A stretch of 64,000 bases of DNA from Streptomyces rimosus subsp. rimosus (GCF_000720725.1 NZ_JOCQ01000012.1:62001-126000), one strand, 5' to 3'. Counted from the stretch's first letter, positions 34,605 through 43,637 are shown. Notes: a model not told the origin generated them from the sequence alone. Made by a program: numbers and translations.

Positions 34605-36716
34605 TTATGAGGCGCGCTGTGACACGGTGTGAACGGCGATCGTGCACAGTCTTTTGGTGGCACGAGTGAGGGCCACATAGAGGTCCCGCTCGCCGCTGGG
34701 CCGGGCGGCGGCGATCTCCTCCGGGCCGACGACGACACACGCATCGAATTCCAGGCCCCGGGCCTCGGATGCCGGAACGAGGCGCGCCCACTGGGCGACA
34801 CCAGCGGCTTCCATGTCCTTGATCCGGGCGTCCGCGCAGAGTACGGCCAGCAGTTCGTTCGGGTGAGCTGCGGCTTGGGCCCGGAGTTCCTGGGTCACGG
34901 TGGTGGTGAGGGTGTGCGGGCATGCGGTGAGGTGACGTGGAGGGGCGCCGTGACGGATCGAACGGCTCGGTGCCTGATCGGGGGCGATCCGCGCGAGCAG
35001 GTCGTGGGTGGTCGCCAGGATTTCGTGGGTGGTGCGGTAACTGACGGTGAGGGTGTGCAGGGCGAACCGGGTACCGAGATGCGGGCCCAGCGCCTGAGTC
35101 CAGTCGCTTGCTGCCGTCGCGGGGCCGGCCTGGGCGAAGTCGCCGACCAGCGTCATCGACCTGGCCGGACATCGGCGCAGCACCATCCGCCACTGCATGG
35201 GGGCCAGCTCCTGGGCCTCGTCGATGACGACGTGCCCGAAGGCGTGCTCCGGCGGCCCGTCCACCAGGTTTGCCGCCTCGTCCAACAGCGGGACATCGGC
35301 GTCGGTCCACGGATCGGCAGCAGAACGCAGTAGCCGGGAACGCTCGTCGTCCGTGAGCGACGACAAATGCGAGGTCATCGTGCGGGCGTCCGCCAGCAGG
35401 TCCCGGTCGACCGCTTCGGGCGTCATCCGTGGCCACAGGACTTCCACCGCGCGGTCCACGTGGGCGTCGCCCTTGAGGTTTGCCCGCAGGGCGTCCGCGT
35501 CGAACATCTCGGCCGGGTCCGCGGCCGGCGCGCTATCGACGTCGAAGCCGAGGGCACGGAGGTCGGCCAAGGCCGCGGCGTCGAGGTCCAGGCTGGTGTT
35601 CTCGGCGGTCTCGGCATCAATGTGTTCGAGGGCCTCGATGGTGCGACGCTCCAGCAAGCTGGTGACTGTATTGATCAGGTGGTCCTTGAACACCTCGCGC
35701 GCGCGGTTGTGCGCAAGGCCGCTCGTTGCCGCGGCCTCCCGCGCCGCGGCGATGTCCTCGCTCTTCAGGCGGACCCAGTCCTGCCCGACGCGCACCGTGA
35801 ACCCGTGGTCCGGTGGTGCCTGCCAGGAACGCACCAGGTGTGCCAGTGCCTCGGCCAGCGCCGGGTCTCCCTTGAGCCGGGCGACATCGGACGGCTCGAC
35901 GGCCTTGGGCACCATCCCGGTCAGGTCCGCGCAGGTGGCCAGGACCACGTCGTTCTCCCCGAGTGAGGGGAGCACCTGGGAGATGTAGTCGAGGAACCGC
36001 GCGTTCGGTCCCAGCACCAGGACACCGCGCTCGGCGGCCCGCTCGAAGGCGTACAGCACGTAAGCCGCTCGGTGCAGGGCGACGACGGTCTTCCCGGTGC
36101 CGGGCCCGCCCTGCACCACCGTGACCCCTTGGTGCGCAGAGCGCACGATCGCATCCTGCTCCGCTTGCAACGTCGCCACCGCCGCACGCATCCGCCCCGT
36201 GCGCTGCGCCTCCAGGGCCTCCGTCAGCGGACTGTCACCGATGACGTCGCCAGCCGCGGGTGCGGATCCGTCCAGCAGCTCGTCATTCACTGCCTGGACC
36301 GCGCGCTGAGCGAGGCGCAGGTGTCGGCGGCGGCGCAGCCCCATCGGGTGGACGGCCGTCGCCGTGTAGAAGGGGCGAGCCGCTTGCGCCCGCCAGTCGA
36401 CGAGCAGCGGCAGGTCCCGGTCATCCGTATGTAGGCCGAGCCGTCCGATGTGCAGGACGATTCCGTCCGCGCCGTCGAGCCGGCCGAACACCAGCCCTTC
36501 CTCGGCGCCCTCCAGGCGGCGAAGCCGCCGTGACAAACGCTCTGCGGACACCTCACGCGCGTACACCTCGCCCGGGCTGTCAGCCGCCGACCTCAGCACG
36601 CCCTTCAGCTCACCCCGTACGTCCGTCATCTGCTGATCGAGCAGCCCGTAGGCGGCGGACACGTGGGCCTGCTCCAGCTCGATCTGCGCTGCGGCGCCCT
36701 CATTGAATTGCGACAA
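34605..36716 (-). CDS. helR: HelR-like RNA polymerase-recycling ATPase (UvrD-type superfamily 1)
   Basis: 703 residues from TTG 36716, preceded by AGAAAGG; no better start is found. The N-terminal helical region (IELEQAHVSAAYGLLDQQMTDVRGELKGVL, then GRLDGADGIVLHIGRLGLHTDDRDLPLLVDWRAQAARPFYTATAVHPMGLRRRRHL) is shared by HelD/HelR factors, which insert into RNA polymerase channels. VVQGGPGTGKTVVALHRAAYVLY is Walker A, HVVIDEAQELAPMQW is Walker B, and LYVALTRATKRL is a late helicase motif. HelR displaces rifamycins or removes stalled polymerase, so a role in rifamycin tolerance is possible. HelD cannot be excluded. Confidence 0.83.
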   Translation of the reverse strand: MSQFNEGAAAQIELEQAHVSAAYGLLDQQMTDVRGELKGVLRSAADSPGEVYAREVSAERLSRRLRRLEGAEEGLVFGRLDGADGIVLHIGRLGLHTDDRDLPLLVDWRAQAARPFYTATAVHPMGLRRRRHLRLAQRAVQAVNDELLDGSAPAAGDVIGDSPLTEALEAQRTGRMRAAVATLQAEQDAIVRSAHQGVTVVQGGPGTGKTVVALHRAAYVLYAFERAAERGVLVLGPNARFLDYISQVLPSLGENDVVLATCADLTGMVPKAVEPSDVARLKGDPALAEALAHLVRSWQAPPDHGFTVRVGQDWVRLKSEDIAAAREAAATSGLAHNRAREVFKDHLINTVTSLLERRTIEALEHIDAETAENTSLDLDAAALADLRALGFDVDSAPAADPAEMFDADALRANLKGDAHVDRAVEVLWPRMTPEAVDRDLLADARTMTSHLSSLTDDERSRLLRSAADPWTDADVPLLDEAANLVDGPPEHAFGHVVIDEAQELAPMQWRMVLRRCPARSMTLVGDFAQAGPATAASDWTQALGPHLGTRFALHTLTVSYRTTHEILATTHDLLARIAPDQAPSRSIRHGAPPRHLTACPHTLTTTVTQELRAQAAAHPNELLAVLCADARIKDMEAAGVAQWARLVPASEARGLEFDACVVVGPEEIAAARPSGERDLYVALTRATKRLCTIAVHTVSQRAS

Positions 36717-36767
36717 CTGCGGCCTTTCTCTCGACTTGGCCCTCCACTATGCAGGAAATTTTCTTGA

Positions 36768-36787
36768 AAGTAAGGCTTGACTTACTT
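36768..36787. promoter_or_regulatory. Perfect AT-rich inverted repeat upstream of helR
   Basis: AAGTAAG at 36768-36774 and CTTACTT at 36781-36787 flank GCTTGA, 51 bases before the TTG start. The region is unusually AT-rich for this genome. It looks like an operator of a MarR- or HxlR-type repressor, but no such gene is adjacent. It does not look like the GC-rich rifamycin-associated element reported upstream of some helR genes. Confidence 0.5.
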
Positions 36788-37035
36788 GTCCGAGTCGACC
36801 GACGGGCGCATTTCATTGTGACGCTTTGTGACGATGACCACATTGGGTCTTCCGGCTCCGAGTTGCATTCCTGAACTGTCCGAGGAGCCGACCAGGCTTG
36901 GATTCCAGGCTGAAGCGAATCGGGCCGGACGACATTCGGCACTTCGCCGCTCTGGAGGCCCCTGGCCCAGGCGTCATGCGTCGCCTCAGCCCTTCGGGCA
37001 CCACCCGTCGGAGCGCCGCCCTGGTGCTGAATTCC

Positions 37036-37870
37036 TCAAGGGACGTATTCATAGCGGCGCCGTCGTGTGCGGGTGGGAGGGGGTGTCCGGCCCTGGATCC
37101 AGGGGCGGGCGCGGGCGTTGAGCTGGGCGATCGCCGGTTCGGTGGCCTGGGTGATGTTGTGGGGATTGTGGAAGGAACGGCCGGCCAGAGCTGTCTTGCG
37201 GAACAGGTGCCACCAGCCCTCCTGCAGATTGAGCCAGCAGGCTCCGGCCGGGATGAACGCGTGATGTCGTCGGTGACGATTCAGATCGTTCCAGCCGGGT
37301 TGTCCTGTTCCACTTCGCTGAGGGACTGCTGGTGGCAGGCGCTGCTGCGGGACGAGGCAGTGATCGTGATCTCGTGGCCGTCGCGGATGCGCAGGCCGTC
37401 GAAGTCCCAGGTCTTCTCCGGACCGCGTCCGCAGGCGAGTCGGACTGGATCCGGTGGCCGTCGGGTGACCGAGGTGGGCGCGGGCGGGAACGATTGCGGG
37501 ATCACCGACCCGGGCTCGTCGGCGCAGATGACCGTGGCGTCGGTTGTCGGTCCGGTGTACAGGCTGCCGATCCGCGTCCTTTGGGAACGAAGTCCAGGTC
37601 CGTCGAGCGGGTCCAGGACCGCGGGCGGCGCCGGCGCACCTTCCCGGCCAGCAGAATCCGGCGTACCTGCGAGCGGCCTCACCCGAACCCCTTCGTCCCG
37701 GGCCGCGACGGTCAGGGTGCCCGGCATCCACCCCGCCGGAGCGCACTCCTCCGGCGCCCACGGTTCCCGCCCGGCTCGCCTCGCAACGTGCGTACGATGC
37801 GCCGGGCCTGTGGGAGCGCGCCCAGGACGCGATACTTGAGGGCCAACTGTTACCCAGGCGCCGCAGCTTC
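37036..37870 (-). pseudogene. IS630-family transposase remnant
   Basis: Minus-strand fragments in two frames belong to one IS630-type transposase: RIGSLYTGPTTDATVICADEPGSVIPQSFPPAP with the first catalytic Asp, RGPEKTWDFDGLRIRDGHEITITASSRSSACHQQSL, then after a frame change and internal loss HAFIPAGACWLNLQEGWWHLFRKTALAGRSF with the catalytic Glu region, ending NARARPWIQG. The N-terminal DNA-binding domain is absent. It fills most of the gap between helR and the GH20 gene. Terminal inverted repeats were not identified. Confidence 0.82.
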
Positions 37871-37888
37871 ACGAAGGCGAAGGGTTTA

Positions 37889-37934
37889 TTGGTGTAGACC
37901 TATTGATACCTAGGGGTATCTGGTCTAAACCTCT
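37889..37934 (+). promoter_or_regulatory. Two DasR/chitin-type boxes flanking a small palindrome
   Basis: TGGTGTAGACCT (37890-37901) and TGGTCTAAACCT (37921-37932) are near matches to the DasR-responsive/chitinase direct repeat, 31 bases apart. Between them GATACC (37905-37910) and GGTATC (37915-37920) form an inverted repeat. TTGACC at 37934 with GATGGT 17 bases later is a possible -35/-10. The GH20 start is at 38079. This arrangement suggests induction by N-acetylglucosamine or chitin breakdown. Confidence 0.65.
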
Positions 37935-38078
37935 TGACCCCTTTGGCGGGGCGGAGGATGGTAAAGGACGCTCGGTGAGCAGTTCCTGTCGCAACTCTCC
38001 TTCCTTTCGCGATCAGTGGCGCGGGTAGTCCGGAACACGTATGCGCGGGGCCCCGTCATGCCATTTCAAGGAGTCGAC

Positions 38079-40028
38079 ATGGCACTAAGACGTTCTGTCA
38101 TAGGGGTGGTCGCACTGACCCTCTTTGCCGCATCCTTGCTCGTCCTGCGGGGCGCACCTGGCGCCTCGGCCGCTGTGAACAACGCACCGCCTGGAATCGT
38201 GCCTGCCATTCAGCAGTGGACTGGCGGGACCGGCCAACTCACCCTCACCTCGTCAAGCCGCGTCGTCGTTCCCGCGAAATCCCCGGCCGTCATCAAGAAG
38301 TTGGCAACTCAAGTGGTCGAGGAATTCGCTGAGGTGACCTCGTTGCGATTAAGAGTCGCCACGGGCAGCCCGGCGGAGGGCGACATCGCGCTGCGTATCG
38401 ATGCCTACGCCGACTTCGGGGCCGCCAAGCCGGCACTGCGCGCCGAAGCGTATCGGCTGAAGGTCGCCAACGGTTCCGTCGGCATCGTGGGCGGCGGTGA
38501 CAAAGGGCTGTACTACGGCACCCGCACTCTCCTGCAGGCCGTCCTCGCCTCACCCGATCACGCGAGCCTGCCGGCCGGCACGGCCGTCGACTACCCGAAC
38601 TACGCGGTGCGGGGCTTCATGCTTGATGTGGGCCGACGCTACCTCACGCCGGACTTCATCAAGTCCTACCTGCACTGGATGGGCTGGCTCAAGCTCAACA
38701 CCTTGCAACTGCACCTGAACGACAACGAAATCCACGCACCCGACGGTGACTGGCCCAAGGCCATCTCCGCGTTCCGGCTGAAAAGCACCAATCCGAACTT
38801 CGCCGGACTCGGAGCGGACAAGGGCTACACACGTCAGGACTGGGACTCCTTCGAGGATGTCGCGGGCGCCAACGGTGTCACGATCATCCCCGAGATCGAC
38901 TCTCCGGCGCACTCCCGGGCCTTCATCGAGTTCAAGCCAGAGCTGGGCCTCAACAACGGCAACTCCGATCACCTCGATCTGAGCAAGCCGGAGACCACCG
39001 ACTTCATGAAGAGCGTGTTCGCCGAATTCGTCCCCTGGTTCCGCGGACCCGCCGTCCATATCGGCATCGACGAATACCCCGCGGATCGGGCGGAGCAGTT
39101 CAAGAAGTACGTCAACACCATGGCTCCGTACGTACGCTCGCTCGGCAAGAAGGTCCATGCCTGGGGGAGCTTCACCCGCATGCCGGGAGGCGGCACGGGC
39201 TACGACAAGGGCATGTCCATCAACAGCTGGAACAACGGCTGGTACTCGCCCAAGGCCGCCATAGCCGACGGGTACAAGGTCATAAACTCCAACGACAACC
39301 TGCTCTACGTCGTCCCCTTCGCGGATTACTACCACGGCCAAGGACTCGACGGCCAGGACATCTTCAAGACCTGGGCGCCAAACATCTTCGGCGGTGACCA
39401 GAACCTCGCGGTCCAGGATCCGAACCTCCTCGGAGCCATGCCCGCCGTATGGAACGACTTGGTCCGCGCGGACTACACCGAGCTGCAGGTGCACGGTCTC
39501 ATCGACAAGAGCTTCGACGCCTTGGCGCAGAAGATGTGGTCCGGCGGCGCGGCAGGGACTGATTACACCGCTTTCCAGAACAGGGCGGCCGACGTGGGCA
39601 GGGGCCCTGGCACTACCTACCTCAGTCCCGACCGGGCTCCTGGAGACCTGGCCTACCGGCGCCCGGTATCAGCGTCTTCCGTGGAGACGTCTGCCTTTCC
39701 GCCCTCCCACGTGGTCGACGGCCGCGGTTCCACCCGGTGGTCCAGTCAGTACAGCGACAATCAATGGGTGAGGGTGGACCTGGGCGGTGAACGGCGCATC
39801 AGCTCCGTCCGTCTGAACTGGGAGGTGGCGTACGGAAAGGACTACGACATCCAGGTGTCCAGCAACGGTGGCAACTGGCAGACCGTGGCCGAGCGCCGAG
39901 GCCGCACCACTGCCGGAACCGACACGATCACCTTCTCCACCGCCACCGCGCGTTACGTCCGCATGCAAGGAATCACCCGCGGCACCGGCTACGGATACTC
40001 CCTCTATTCTCTGGAGGTCTTCGCTTGA
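38079..40028 (+). CDS. Secreted GH20 beta-N-acetylhexosaminidase with C-terminal F5/8-type module; TTA codon
   Basis: ATG 38079 follows CAAGGAG; 649 residues. Sec signal up to about residue 33 (LTLFAASLLVLRGAPGASA). The GH20b-like domain (YRLKVANGSVGIVGGGDKGLYYGTRTLLQAVL) precedes the barrel (VRGFMLDVGRRYLTPDFIKSYLHWMGWLKLNTLQLHLND). It has the catalytic Asp331-Glu332 pair in HIGIDEYP, and MPAVWNDL late in the barrel. A discoidin-like module covers about 525-649 (VDGRGSTRWSSQYSDNQWVRVDLGGERRI). Codon 91 (38349-38351) is TTA, so translation should depend on the bldA tRNA. It releases terminal GlcNAc or GalNAc. The DasR-like boxes upstream agree with amino-sugar control. Confidence 0.93.
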   Translation: MALRRSVIGVVALTLFAASLLVLRGAPGASAAVNNAPPGIVPAIQQWTGGTGQLTLTSSSRVVVPAKSPAVIKKLATQVVEEFAEVTSLRLRVATGSPAEGDIALRIDAYADFGAAKPALRAEAYRLKVANGSVGIVGGGDKGLYYGTRTLLQAVLASPDHASLPAGTAVDYPNYAVRGFMLDVGRRYLTPDFIKSYLHWMGWLKLNTLQLHLNDNEIHAPDGDWPKAISAFRLKSTNPNFAGLGADKGYTRQDWDSFEDVAGANGVTIIPEIDSPAHSRAFIEFKPELGLNNGNSDHLDLSKPETTDFMKSVFAEFVPWFRGPAVHIGIDEYPADRAEQFKKYVNTMAPYVRSLGKKVHAWGSFTRMPGGGTGYDKGMSINSWNNGWYSPKAAIADGYKVINSNDNLLYVVPFADYYHGQGLDGQDIFKTWAPNIFGGDQNLAVQDPNLLGAMPAVWNDLVRADYTELQVHGLIDKSFDALAQKMWSGGAAGTDYTAFQNRAADVGRGPGTTYLSPDRAPGDLAYRRPVSASSVETSAFPPSHVVDGRGSTRWSSQYSDNQWVRVDLGGERRISSVRLNWEVAYGKDYDIQVSSNGGNWQTVAERRGRTTAGTDTITFSTATARYVRMQGITRGTGYGYSLYSLEVFA

Positions 40029-40434
40029 GTGAGCGGAGGGAGTAACACCGCCTGGCACGAATCCGGGGAGTGCTTGTCCGCGAGCCGGTGGACGGGTGCT
40101 CCCATCGGCCTCTGTGAGGATGTAAGTGGGAGCACGTACACGGTCAATGTCTGCGTTGCTCTGTGGCGCGGTGAGAAATGGACGCATGGTGCAACAGCCC
40201 CGGGCATAGGCAGACTCTGATCTACGCCTCGTCGCGCATCGCCGGCGCGGCCATCATCGACCGAGGTGACGGTTCGGTGATCGCCGCTCTGGACATCGAT
40301 TACCAGCCCGCCACTACGTCGGCCGCTCGGTCACGCGCACTCCACCCAGAACCTGTTGATGGCCGACCCCGTGGGTCTCGCCCGGCGGGTCAGGACACCG
40401 GGCGAGACATGTGAGGGTCCAGAACGGCTGAGGT
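40029..40434. other. Interval with no assignable gene
   Basis: A coding-like stretch in the + frame at about 40213-40320 (TLIYASSRIAGAAIIDRGDGSVIAALDIDYQPATTSA) has no start or family that I recognise and runs out near 40414. It is probably degenerate sequence between the GH20 gene and the GH59 relic. Confidence 0.3.
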
Positions 40435-40436
40435 CA

Positions 40437-40887
40437 GGAGCTCAGCTCGCTCCGCTGCGGCTCGGGACAGGCGGATGAGCAGCCGGGAGTTTCCCCACCG
40501 CCGCTGATCGCCCCGACCGCGTCGAAGGTGCGGCCGGGGCTCGCGCCGTCGACGGTGAACGGGCTGCTCGGCGTGGCGGGCGCGGGCTGCGGATTCCTGC
40601 CGGTGAGGAGGCCGACGAGCAGCACCAAGTGGTCGGCACGGTCGAGCGCAAGGTGATGCGCGCTCGACCACCTCTTCAAGCTCGGCTATGGCGCCTCCCC
40701 CCAACTCGTCAAGTTGGAGGCCGGCGGCGACACCAACTCCACCGGCGGCGCCGGGCCGAGCCATATGCACGCCCGCACCAAGGTCAACTGTGACCAGGTC
40801 TACCAGTGGTGGCTCGCCGAGGAGGCCAAGAAGCACAACCCCCACTACCTCGGCGGCTGGGCCGAGCGCGGCTTCCACGATGGTTGA
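40437..40887. pseudogene. GH59 galactosylceramidase-like gene broken by an internal inversion
   Basis: Two adjacent GH59 pieces lie on opposite strands. On the minus strand (about 40650 down to 40437): PAPATPSSPFTVDGASPGRTFDAVGAISGGG and, after a one-base shift, PEPQRSEL. On the plus strand (about 40661-40887): LDHLFKLGYGASPQLVKLEAGGDTNSTGGAGPSHMHARTKVNCDQVYQWWLAEEAKKHNPHYLGG, then a stop. In an intact GH59 enzyme the second piece directly follows the first (RSEL-LDxLFKPGYGA). A segment of about 210 bases has therefore been inverted and the C-terminal two thirds are lost. GGTCGAGCGC/GCGCTCGACC (40640-40669) forms an inverted repeat at the right junction. Confidence 0.78.
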
Positions 40888-40933
40888 CGGTCACACGACG
40901 GGAGCTCTCGTCGCCGCTGCCGCGGCCCAGTCG

Positions 40934-42613
40934 CTACACGACCCACCAGGCGGCGGATTCGGCCGGTTGCTTGTCACCCGACGGCTCGGGGGCGGAGGAG
41001 AGGAGGAGCGTAGCCCCGTGCGGCGCCGGGACGGGGGATGGACCGCAGTTGACCGTGCACAGGAGACCACCCCTGCGGAAGGACAGAACGCCGTCGGGGG
41101 TGTCCGGGACTTCGTCCCAGACCAGGCCGCCGTCTCGCAGGTCAGGGATGGCCGAGCGCAGCGCAAGGGCGGCCCGATACAGATTCAGCGTGGACTCGCC
41201 GCGTAGGTCTTGCTCGGCAGCTCCGTACGACGAGAACCAGTGCGGCTGGGGCAGCCACGCGGCAGTGGCGTCGGTGAAGCCGTACGTGGGCGCGCTGCCG
41301 TGCCAGGGGAGCGGGACTCGGCAGCCGTCGCGCCCTCGGCGTGCTCCGCCGGAGCGGTGGTACATCGGGTCCTGCAGGGCTGAGGTCGGCAGGTCGACGA
41401 CTTCGGCCAGGCCCAACTCCTCGCCTTGGTAGAGATACACCGAGCCGGGCAGCGCGAGCATCATGAGCAGGGCGGCGCGGGCGCGGCGTTCACCGAGGGC
41501 TGTGTCACCGGGCTGGCCGCCGGGCTCGCCTCCCGCGTAGCGGGTCACGGCGCGTGGCATGTCGTGATTGTTGAGGACCCAGCTCACGGCGGAGCCGGCG
41601 GCGGTGACGGCCTCCAGGCCGCGGCAGATGACGTCATGGAAGGCCGCGGAGTCCCATTCGGTGCGCAGGAACTCGAAGAAGAAGCTCTGGTGCAGTTCGT
41701 CCGGGCGTTGGTAGAGAGCCACTTGGCGCGGATTGAGGACGCCGATCTCGCCGACCAGAACACGGGCGCGACCGTCCCGGCGCTCGTACTCGTCGGTGAG
41801 GGCTCGCCAGCGCCGCCAGACGTCATGGACCTCGGGGCGGTTCCAGGCAGCGGAGTTGACCGGGTCCCCGGTGATCTCGTCGAGCGCCGCGTGTGGGTCG
41901 TCGGGCAGGCCCTGCTGCTTGTGCAGGCCGTGAGCGACGTCGATGCGAAAGCCGTCCACGCCCAGGTCGAGCCAGAAGCGAAGGACCGAGTCGAAGTAGT
42001 CACCGACGCGCGGGTCGGCCCAGTTGAAGTCGGCCTGTTCGGGGGCGAACGAGTGCAGGTACCACTGTCCAGGGGTGCCGTCGTCGGCAGTCGTGCGGGC
42101 CCATGAGGAACCGCCGAAGATGGAGCGCCAGTTGTTGGGCGGTTCGGCGCCCTCTGGACCGCGGCCGTCGGCGAAGTGGAACAGCGCGCGCTCAGGGCTT
42201 CCCGGGGCGCCGGCGAGTGCCGCCTTGAACCACGGGTGCTCGATGGAGCAGTGGTTCGGGACGATGTCGGCGAGGACGCGCAGGCCCAGCGCGTGAGCTC
42301 GGGCGATGACGCGGCTCATCATGTCCAGGTCGCCGAAGCGGGGGTCCACGTCGTGGTAGTCGGCGATGTCATAGCCGTGGTCGTACTGGGGCGAGGGGTA
42401 GAACGGGCTCAGCCAGATGGCATCGACTCCGAGGCGGCGCAGGTAGGGGAGGCGCTGGAGCAGCCCTCCGAGATCGCCGGTACCGGTGCCGGTGGAATCG
42501 TGGAAGCTGCGGACGTAGATCTGGTAGACGACCGCCGTGCGCCACCACGGGTCCTGGCGGGTCGAGGGGAGGGAGAGCCGGGTGGTGACGGCATGAGGTG
42601 CAGTGGTGGTCAT
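40934..42613 (-). CDS. GH13 alpha-glucosidase (oligo-1,6-glucosidase/alpha-glucosidase type)
   Basis: 559 residues, no signal peptide, so cytoplasmic. GH13 motifs in order: DAIWLSPFYPSPQYDHGYDIADY, LADIVPNH, GFRIDVAHGL with nucleophile Asp225, VLVGEIGV with the acid Glu, and WVLNNHDMPR with the third Asp. It would hydrolyse imported alpha-gluco-oligosaccharides to glucose. It is the last gene of the LacI-importer operon on this strand, separated from the permease by 130 bases that contain a 23-base tandem repeat. The linkage preference cannot be read with certainty. Confidence 0.9.
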   Translation of the reverse strand: MTTTAPHAVTTRLSLPSTRQDPWWRTAVVYQIYVRSFHDSTGTGTGDLGGLLQRLPYLRRLGVDAIWLSPFYPSPQYDHGYDIADYHDVDPRFGDLDMMSRVIARAHALGLRVLADIVPNHCSIEHPWFKAALAGAPGSPERALFHFADGRGPEGAEPPNNWRSIFGGSSWARTTADDGTPGQWYLHSFAPEQADFNWADPRVGDYFDSVLRFWLDLGVDGFRIDVAHGLHKQQGLPDDPHAALDEITGDPVNSAAWNRPEVHDVWRRWRALTDEYERRDGRARVLVGEIGVLNPRQVALYQRPDELHQSFFFEFLRTEWDSAAFHDVICRGLEAVTAAGSAVSWVLNNHDMPRAVTRYAGGEPGGQPGDTALGERRARAALLMMLALPGSVYLYQGEELGLAEVVDLPTSALQDPMYHRSGGARRGRDGCRVPLPWHGSAPTYGFTDATAAWLPQPHWFSSYGAAEQDLRGESTLNLYRAALALRSAIPDLRDGGLVWDEVPDTPDGVLSFRRGGLLCTVNCGPSPVPAPHGATLLLSSAPEPSGDKQPAESAAWWVV

Positions 42614-42671
42614 GCAGGTGCGCTGGCTTTCCGGGAAGGGTGTGAAGAGGGAGGGGCATCGAGGACGACGC

Positions 42672-42717
42672 GGATGGGTATTGCGGGAACAGACTGATGG
42701 GTGTTGCGGGAAGAGAC
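42672..42717. repeat. 23-base tandem direct repeat before the GH13 gene
   Basis: Units 42672-42694 and 42695-42717 are contiguous and differ at two positions (A/G at the eighth base, C/G at the eighteenth); both start GATGGGT and end AGACT. They lie in the spacer between the permease stop and the glucosidase start. They could be a binding site for a second regulator, a local duplication, or an intergenic mRNA element. Confidence 0.6.
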
Positions 42718-42743
42718 TGGTGACAGCGGCCTCGACGCGGCCC

Positions 42744-43637
42744 CTACTCCTTGAGCGCTCCCGCGTTTCCGCCGCGCACGAAGTGGCGCTGGAAGACGAA
42801 GAAGATGATGGCGACCGGGATGGTGGCCAGCAGCGCCGCGGTGAGCTTCAGCGGGTATCGAGTGCCCGATCCCAGGCTTCCGGAGACGAACTGGGCGAGG
42901 CCCGTGGTGAGGGTGGCGTGTTCGGAGGACTGCGTGGTGACGACGAAGTGCGTGAATTCGTTCCACGAGCCCTGGAAGGACAGGATGGTGAGCGTGAGCA
43001 GCGCGGGCTTCGCCATCGGCAGGACCACCGACCAGTAGATGCGTAGCACGCCGGCGCCGTCGATCCGGGCCGCCTCTTCGATCTCGCGCGGTACGGACTC
43101 GAAGAACTGCTTCATGATGAAGATGCCGACGGCGTCCACGAGCAGTGGCACGATCATGGCCGTGTAGGTGTCGTAGATGCCCAAGTACTGGACCACCAGA
43201 AACTTGGGGATCATCAGGACGACGCCGGGAACGGCCATCACGGAGATGAGCAGAACGGTCAGCAGGCCACGGCCGCGGAAGCGCAGGCGGGCCAGGGCGT
43301 AGCCGGCGAGCGAGTCGAGAACGACCCGCCCGACAGTGACCGTCAGGGAGATGAAGAGGGAGTTGCCCAGCCACGTCGGAAACGCCGCGCCCTCGGAGCC
43401 GCTGAAAAGCTGGCGGTAGGTGGCCACAGTGAACGGATTCGGCAGCAGACTGAGCGGTGACGCGGCGGCCTGTGGGTCGGTCTTGAAAGTTGTCACCACT
43501 TGGATGACGAACGGCATCAGAAAGGCGAGCGCCACCAGCGACATGACCAGTGTGCCGATGAGCCGCAGCCTTCCACGCGGGTCCCGTCGTGTCGCACGCG
43601 CCTGCGGCGTCGTACTCGACGTACTCGAAGCAGTCAT
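42744..43637 (-). CDS. Sugar ABC transporter permease, MalG type
   Basis: ATG 43637 overlaps the preceding permease stop (ATGA); about 297 residues. N-terminal polar leader (TASSTSSTTPQARATRRDPRGR), then about six membrane helices (LIGTLVMSLVALAFLMPFVIQVV onward). The EAA loop EIEEAARIDGAGVLRIYWSVVLPMAKPALLTL contacts the ATPase. No ATPase gene is present in this operon, so a shared MsiK-type ATPase, as used by Streptomyces oligosaccharide importers, is expected. Confidence 0.92.
   Translation of the reverse strand: MTASSTSSTTPQARATRRDPRGRLRLIGTLVMSLVALAFLMPFVIQVVTTFKTDPQAAASPLSLLPNPFTVATYRQLFSGSEGAAFPTWLGNSLFISLTVTVGRVVLDSLAGYALARLRFRGRGLLTVLLISVMAVPGVVLMIPKFLVVQYLGIYDTYTAMIVPLLVDAVGIFIMKQFFESVPREIEEAARIDGAGVLRIYWSVVLPMAKPALLTLTILSFQGSWNEFTHFVVTTQSSEHATLTTGLAQFVSGSLGSGTRYPLKLTAALLATIPVAIIFFVFQRHFVRGGNAGALKE

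Noticed and set aside
36717..36850. Rifamycin-associated element upstream of the HelR-like gene
   Set aside because: The only inverted repeat seen is AT-rich (AAGTAAG/CTTACTT) and does not look like the GC-rich element described for rifamycin-induced genes.
40206..40414. Small plus-strand gene encoding TLIYASSRIAGAAIIDRGDG...
   Set aside because: No start codon with ribosome-binding site and no recognisable family; left as degenerate sequence.
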